Position numbers and translations under genes: made by a program. Source: Bacteroidota bacterium (GTDB lineage Bacteria; Bacteroidota; Bacteroidia; Flavobacteriales; Flavobacteriaceae). Taken from it: a stretch of DNA of 64,000 nucleotides. The stretch lies in NCBI GenBank assembly GCA_022562895.1, contig JADFOK010000004.1:1-64000 (forward strand). The letters are read 5' to 3'. Shown in pieces: positions 62,264-64,000 of the stretch. The stretch's first letter is position 1, and the number at the start of each line of letters is the position of its first letter. Under the pieces are notes generated by a model, which worked only from the letters and a program-made list of their open reading frames with translations, was not told the DNA's origin and ran no database searches.

Positions 62264-62974
62264 CTAATTCAACAAATCGGCTGCCATTTTAATATTATCC
62301 TTCAACTGATCGGCAATATCTTGATTTCCATCATTATCATGAGGATTGATTTCAATCAATCCATCATTATTATTATCTGTAGCCAGACTTAAATCTATTT
62401 CATGAAGAGAATTCAGAAATTGTGAAATATCAAATTCTACGGTGAAATTCACAACATTGCCTTCTACCAAAACACCGGTGCTTCTACCCACATCTAAATT
62501 CTCGCCGGTATCATGCCAAAAAATGAATGGAACACCATCAATTGTACCTTCCATATATATAGAACGATCAAAAAGATTGTCTGTTAATGGCAAGTCATCA
62601 TCTTTGTGTAATTTAAATCGTAATTCTTTATATAGACCATCTGGAACAAATACGTTACCTATAGTTTGTGACAAAGCATCAGAACCATCCAACAAATCAA
62701 TTTGATAGGGCCCTCTAAAATGAATTTCGTCGTTATTAAAGTCATTTGAATCGTCATCATCATTTTTGAAGACAACATCACGTATAGAAATTCTAAAATC
62801 TGTAAATATCACCTCAACAGGAATCCTGTTTAGGCCAATTGGCGACCTAAGCGAATTGGGGTTTACTGCACTTATATAGAAACTAATGGTCCCTTCAAAG
62901 CGATTGTCGTCGCTGGAACAACCATTAAAAACAAAATTAAGCGACAATATAATTAAAAAAAATAATTTATACAT
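62264..62974 (-). CDS. uncharacterised lipoprotein with Asp-rich C-terminus
   Basis: A 236-residue lipoprotein (lipobox FVFNGC, Cys19) with acidic segments. A beta-rich domain includes VEVIFTDFRISIRDVVFKN and GPYQIDLLDG, loosely like DUF4382-type proteins. The C-terminus has a Ca-binding-like repeat (DNNNDGLIEINPHDNDGNQD). It is the only leftward gene in the tRNA-flanked zone and lies between tRNA copies B and C. Function unknown. Confidence 0.72.
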   Translation of the reverse strand: MYKLFFLIILSLNFVFNGCSSDDNRFEGTISFYISAVNPNSLRSPIGLNRIPVEVIFTDFRISIRDVVFKNDDDDSNDFNNDEIHFRGPYQIDLLDGSDALSQTIGNVFVPDGLYKELRFKLHKDDDLPLTDNLFDRSIYMEGTIDGVPFIFWHDTGENLDVGRSTGVLVEGNVVNFTVEFDISQFLNSLHEIDLSLATDNNNDGLIEINPHDNDGNQDIADQLKDNIKMAADLLN

Positions 62975-63071
62975 AGTCTTAAATTTAGGGGGTTAATAGT
63001 TATATAACAATTAACAGGCTAAAAACCCTACTCTTATTTATTTTACTCACAAAAAATGAGTCAAAGCGCTG

Positions 63072-63108
63072 CACTGAGCCTGTTGAAGGGAGTCTAAGAG
63101 AAGGAACA
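63072..63108 (+). repeat. dispersed repeat joined to degenerate tRNA-Asn 3'-end copy C
   Basis: CACTGAGCCTGTTGAAGG, a sequence type I know as a frequent interspersed repeat in Bacteroidota, runs directly into GAGTCTAAGAGAAGGAAC. The latter matches the tRNA-Asn 3' end (T-loop GAG onward) with three transitions in 18 bases. A terminator follows, as after copies A and B. Confidence 0.6.
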
Positions 63109-63115
63109 AGAAGAG

Positions 63116-63148
63116 AAATCCAATCTATGTATTAGGTTGGATTTTTTG
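63116..63148 (+). terminator. intrinsic terminator after tRNA copy C
   Basis: AAATCCAATCTA and TAGGTTGGATTT form a 12-bp stem with one G-U pair and a 5-nt loop, followed by TTTT. Confidence 0.82.
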
Positions 63149-63330
63149 GTTTTTAAAACATCTGACACCATTATCTATATTTATGTCATTTACTAAATAA
63201 TATTTTTTATAAAAATGTAGAAATAGTATTCCAAATGTTTAGTAACTTAAGCACTGTTAAGAAATTTTTTTATAAAGGTAAAAACCAAAAAACCAAATTT
63301 TAAACAGATAGGTCAAGAAAAATATATAAA

Positions 63331-64000
63331 ATGAAAATAAAGTATATAGCAACAATTATCGTATTATTTCTCTGTGGGAATATGTTTTCACAATGGATTA
63401 ATTTTAATGATCAAACCAATTTTAGAATAGTAGTTTTAAATGCAACCGGGAATGACGATCCTACTGCTGTAGACGATCAAGAAAAAGATTTGGCAGTAGG
63501 AGACTTTGATAATGATTCATTTATAGATTTAGTTGTGGTAAGAAAGGCCCCTTTTTCAAATCAGGGTGCAAGAACCGATCTTTTATTTATGAACAGAAAT
63601 GGGGTCTTAAGAGACGAAACCGATATTTATGCTCCCGAATTCCTATCGGATCCAACCGATTCGAGAGACGTAATTTGTATAGATGTAAATAACGATGGTT
63701 GGCTGGATCTGTTTATTATTAGTACATTTTCGGATCAACCAAAATTATTTATCAATCAAGGTAACGACATAGATGGTAATTGGATTGGCTTTGTTGATGA
63801 GTCAAGTACAAGATTACCATTAATTACGGTTAATCCTGTTCAGTTTTGTGCTGGTTGGGGGGGTGATCTTACCGGAAATGGTTCACCCGATTTATACATG
63901 GTAAATTATGTTAGTTCTGGAATAGCTCTGGATATATTATTGATTAATGATGGTACTGGTAATTTTACAGAGGAGACCCAGGCACGAATGGGAGACTTAA
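63331..64000 (+). CDS. FG-GAP/VCBS repeat exported protein (partial)
   Basis: An ATG at 63331 opens a frame that runs off the window after 223 codons. A signal peptide (ending GNMFSQ) is followed by VCBS/FG-GAP blades: LAVGDFDNDSFIDLVVV, CIDVNNDGWLDLFII and GGDLTGNGSPDLYMV, each with the DxDxDGxxD-type calcium loop. Such proteins form surface beta-propellers and often end in a T9SS domain, which would lie outside the window. Confidence 0.85.
   Translation, partial: MKIKYIATIIVLFLCGNMFSQWINFNDQTNFRIVVLNATGNDDPTAVDDQEKDLAVGDFDNDSFIDLVVVRKAPFSNQGARTDLLFMNRNGVLRDETDIYAPEFLSDPTDSRDVICIDVNNDGWLDLFIISTFSDQPKLFINQGNDIDGNWIGFVDESSTRLPLITVNPVQFCAGWGGDLTGNGSPDLYMVNYVSSGIALDILLINDGTGNFTEETQARMGDL

Larger units (their letters stand above)
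62975..63330. other. 356-bp intergenic region with repeat, tRNA copy C and terminator
   Basis: It contains the dispersed-repeat-like sequence CACTGAGCCTGTTGAAG (63072-63088), tRNA copy C (63089-63108) and a terminator (63116-63148). About 180 bp of AT-rich sequence before the last gene has no frame or clear promoter box. Confidence 0.55.

Noticed and set aside
1..64000. CRISPR arrays, insertion sequences, prophage or rRNA genes
   Set aside because: I found no regularly spaced repeats, transposase or integrase genes, phage structural genes or rRNA sequence on either strand.

Overview
The window is typical of a marine member of the Flavobacteriia (Bacteroidota). It has low GC, no Shine-Dalgarno boxes, and promoters of the Bacteroidota type (TTTG or TTG about 19-20 bp before TAnnTTTG). 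Secreted proteins carry type IX secretion C-terminal domains, and gldH, SPOR and HU-CCDC81 genes are present. No rRNA, CRISPR array or transposase is visible. The 5' and 3' ends cut through genes.

Layout. 1-3100: three tandem paralogous exported proteins with an N-terminal VGIGT-type motif. 3113-4360: a T9SS-exported LVIVD/choice-of-anchor protein. 4377-8011 (minus): a sulfur-handling gene set (two rhodaneses, MBL-fold/rhodanese persulfide-dioxygenase-like enzyme, TauE/SafE exporter, DUF983). Two of its promoters carry the same CRP/FNR-like dyad at the same spacing. 8141-14743: two tandem secreted subtilases with T9SS tails. 14856-26838: housekeeping genes (thioesterase, SPOR/HU protein, dprA, trpS, acyltransferase, ECF sigma with a fused anti-sigma/beta-barrel partner, recA, ricT-gldH-PBP1A). 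26922-28279: a 3-oxoacid CoA-transferase pair. 28280-28651: a small independent transcription unit with a 29-codon amphipathic micro-ORF. 28652-30340: a peptide-ABC ATPase. 30386-35890: a four-gene cluster (GcvT-like protein, two PYROXD2/CrtI-like flavoproteins, Rieske oxygenase with a Glu bridge), probably for N-methylated compounds. 36097-38455: 3'-5' exonuclease, Ogt, DinB, and a decayed EI24-family pseudogene. 38456-40119: two PPK2 genes. 40191-47770: BNR-repeat protein, sensor kinase, enoyl-CoA hydratase, acyltransferase, bacilliredoxin, TerB/DnaJ protein.

47878-57700 is an iron region. A DtxR/MntR-family regulator with its own dyad operator heads a seven-gene operon: di-heme DUF1111 lipoprotein, Tat-type Rieske lipoprotein, porin-like protein, membrane-anchored DtxR-FeoA hybrid, and FeoB split into separate GTPase and membrane proteins. 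Facing it is a conventional feoA-feoB-Cys-rich small protein operon. SCO and rseP follow.

59923-63330 is the most accessory part. A strong stable-RNA promoter is separated from tRNA-Asn(GTT) by a 207-bp insertion holding a broken tRNA 5' end with a perfect 18-bp palindrome in its D-loop, and a truncated GIY-YIG nuclease. Downstream, three further copies of the tRNA-Asn 3' end occur, each followed by an intrinsic terminator. They separate small cargo genes, and two of them adjoin dispersed-repeat palindromes. This looks like a cassette-type accretion site at a tRNA. The window ends inside an FG-GAP/VCBS repeat protein.
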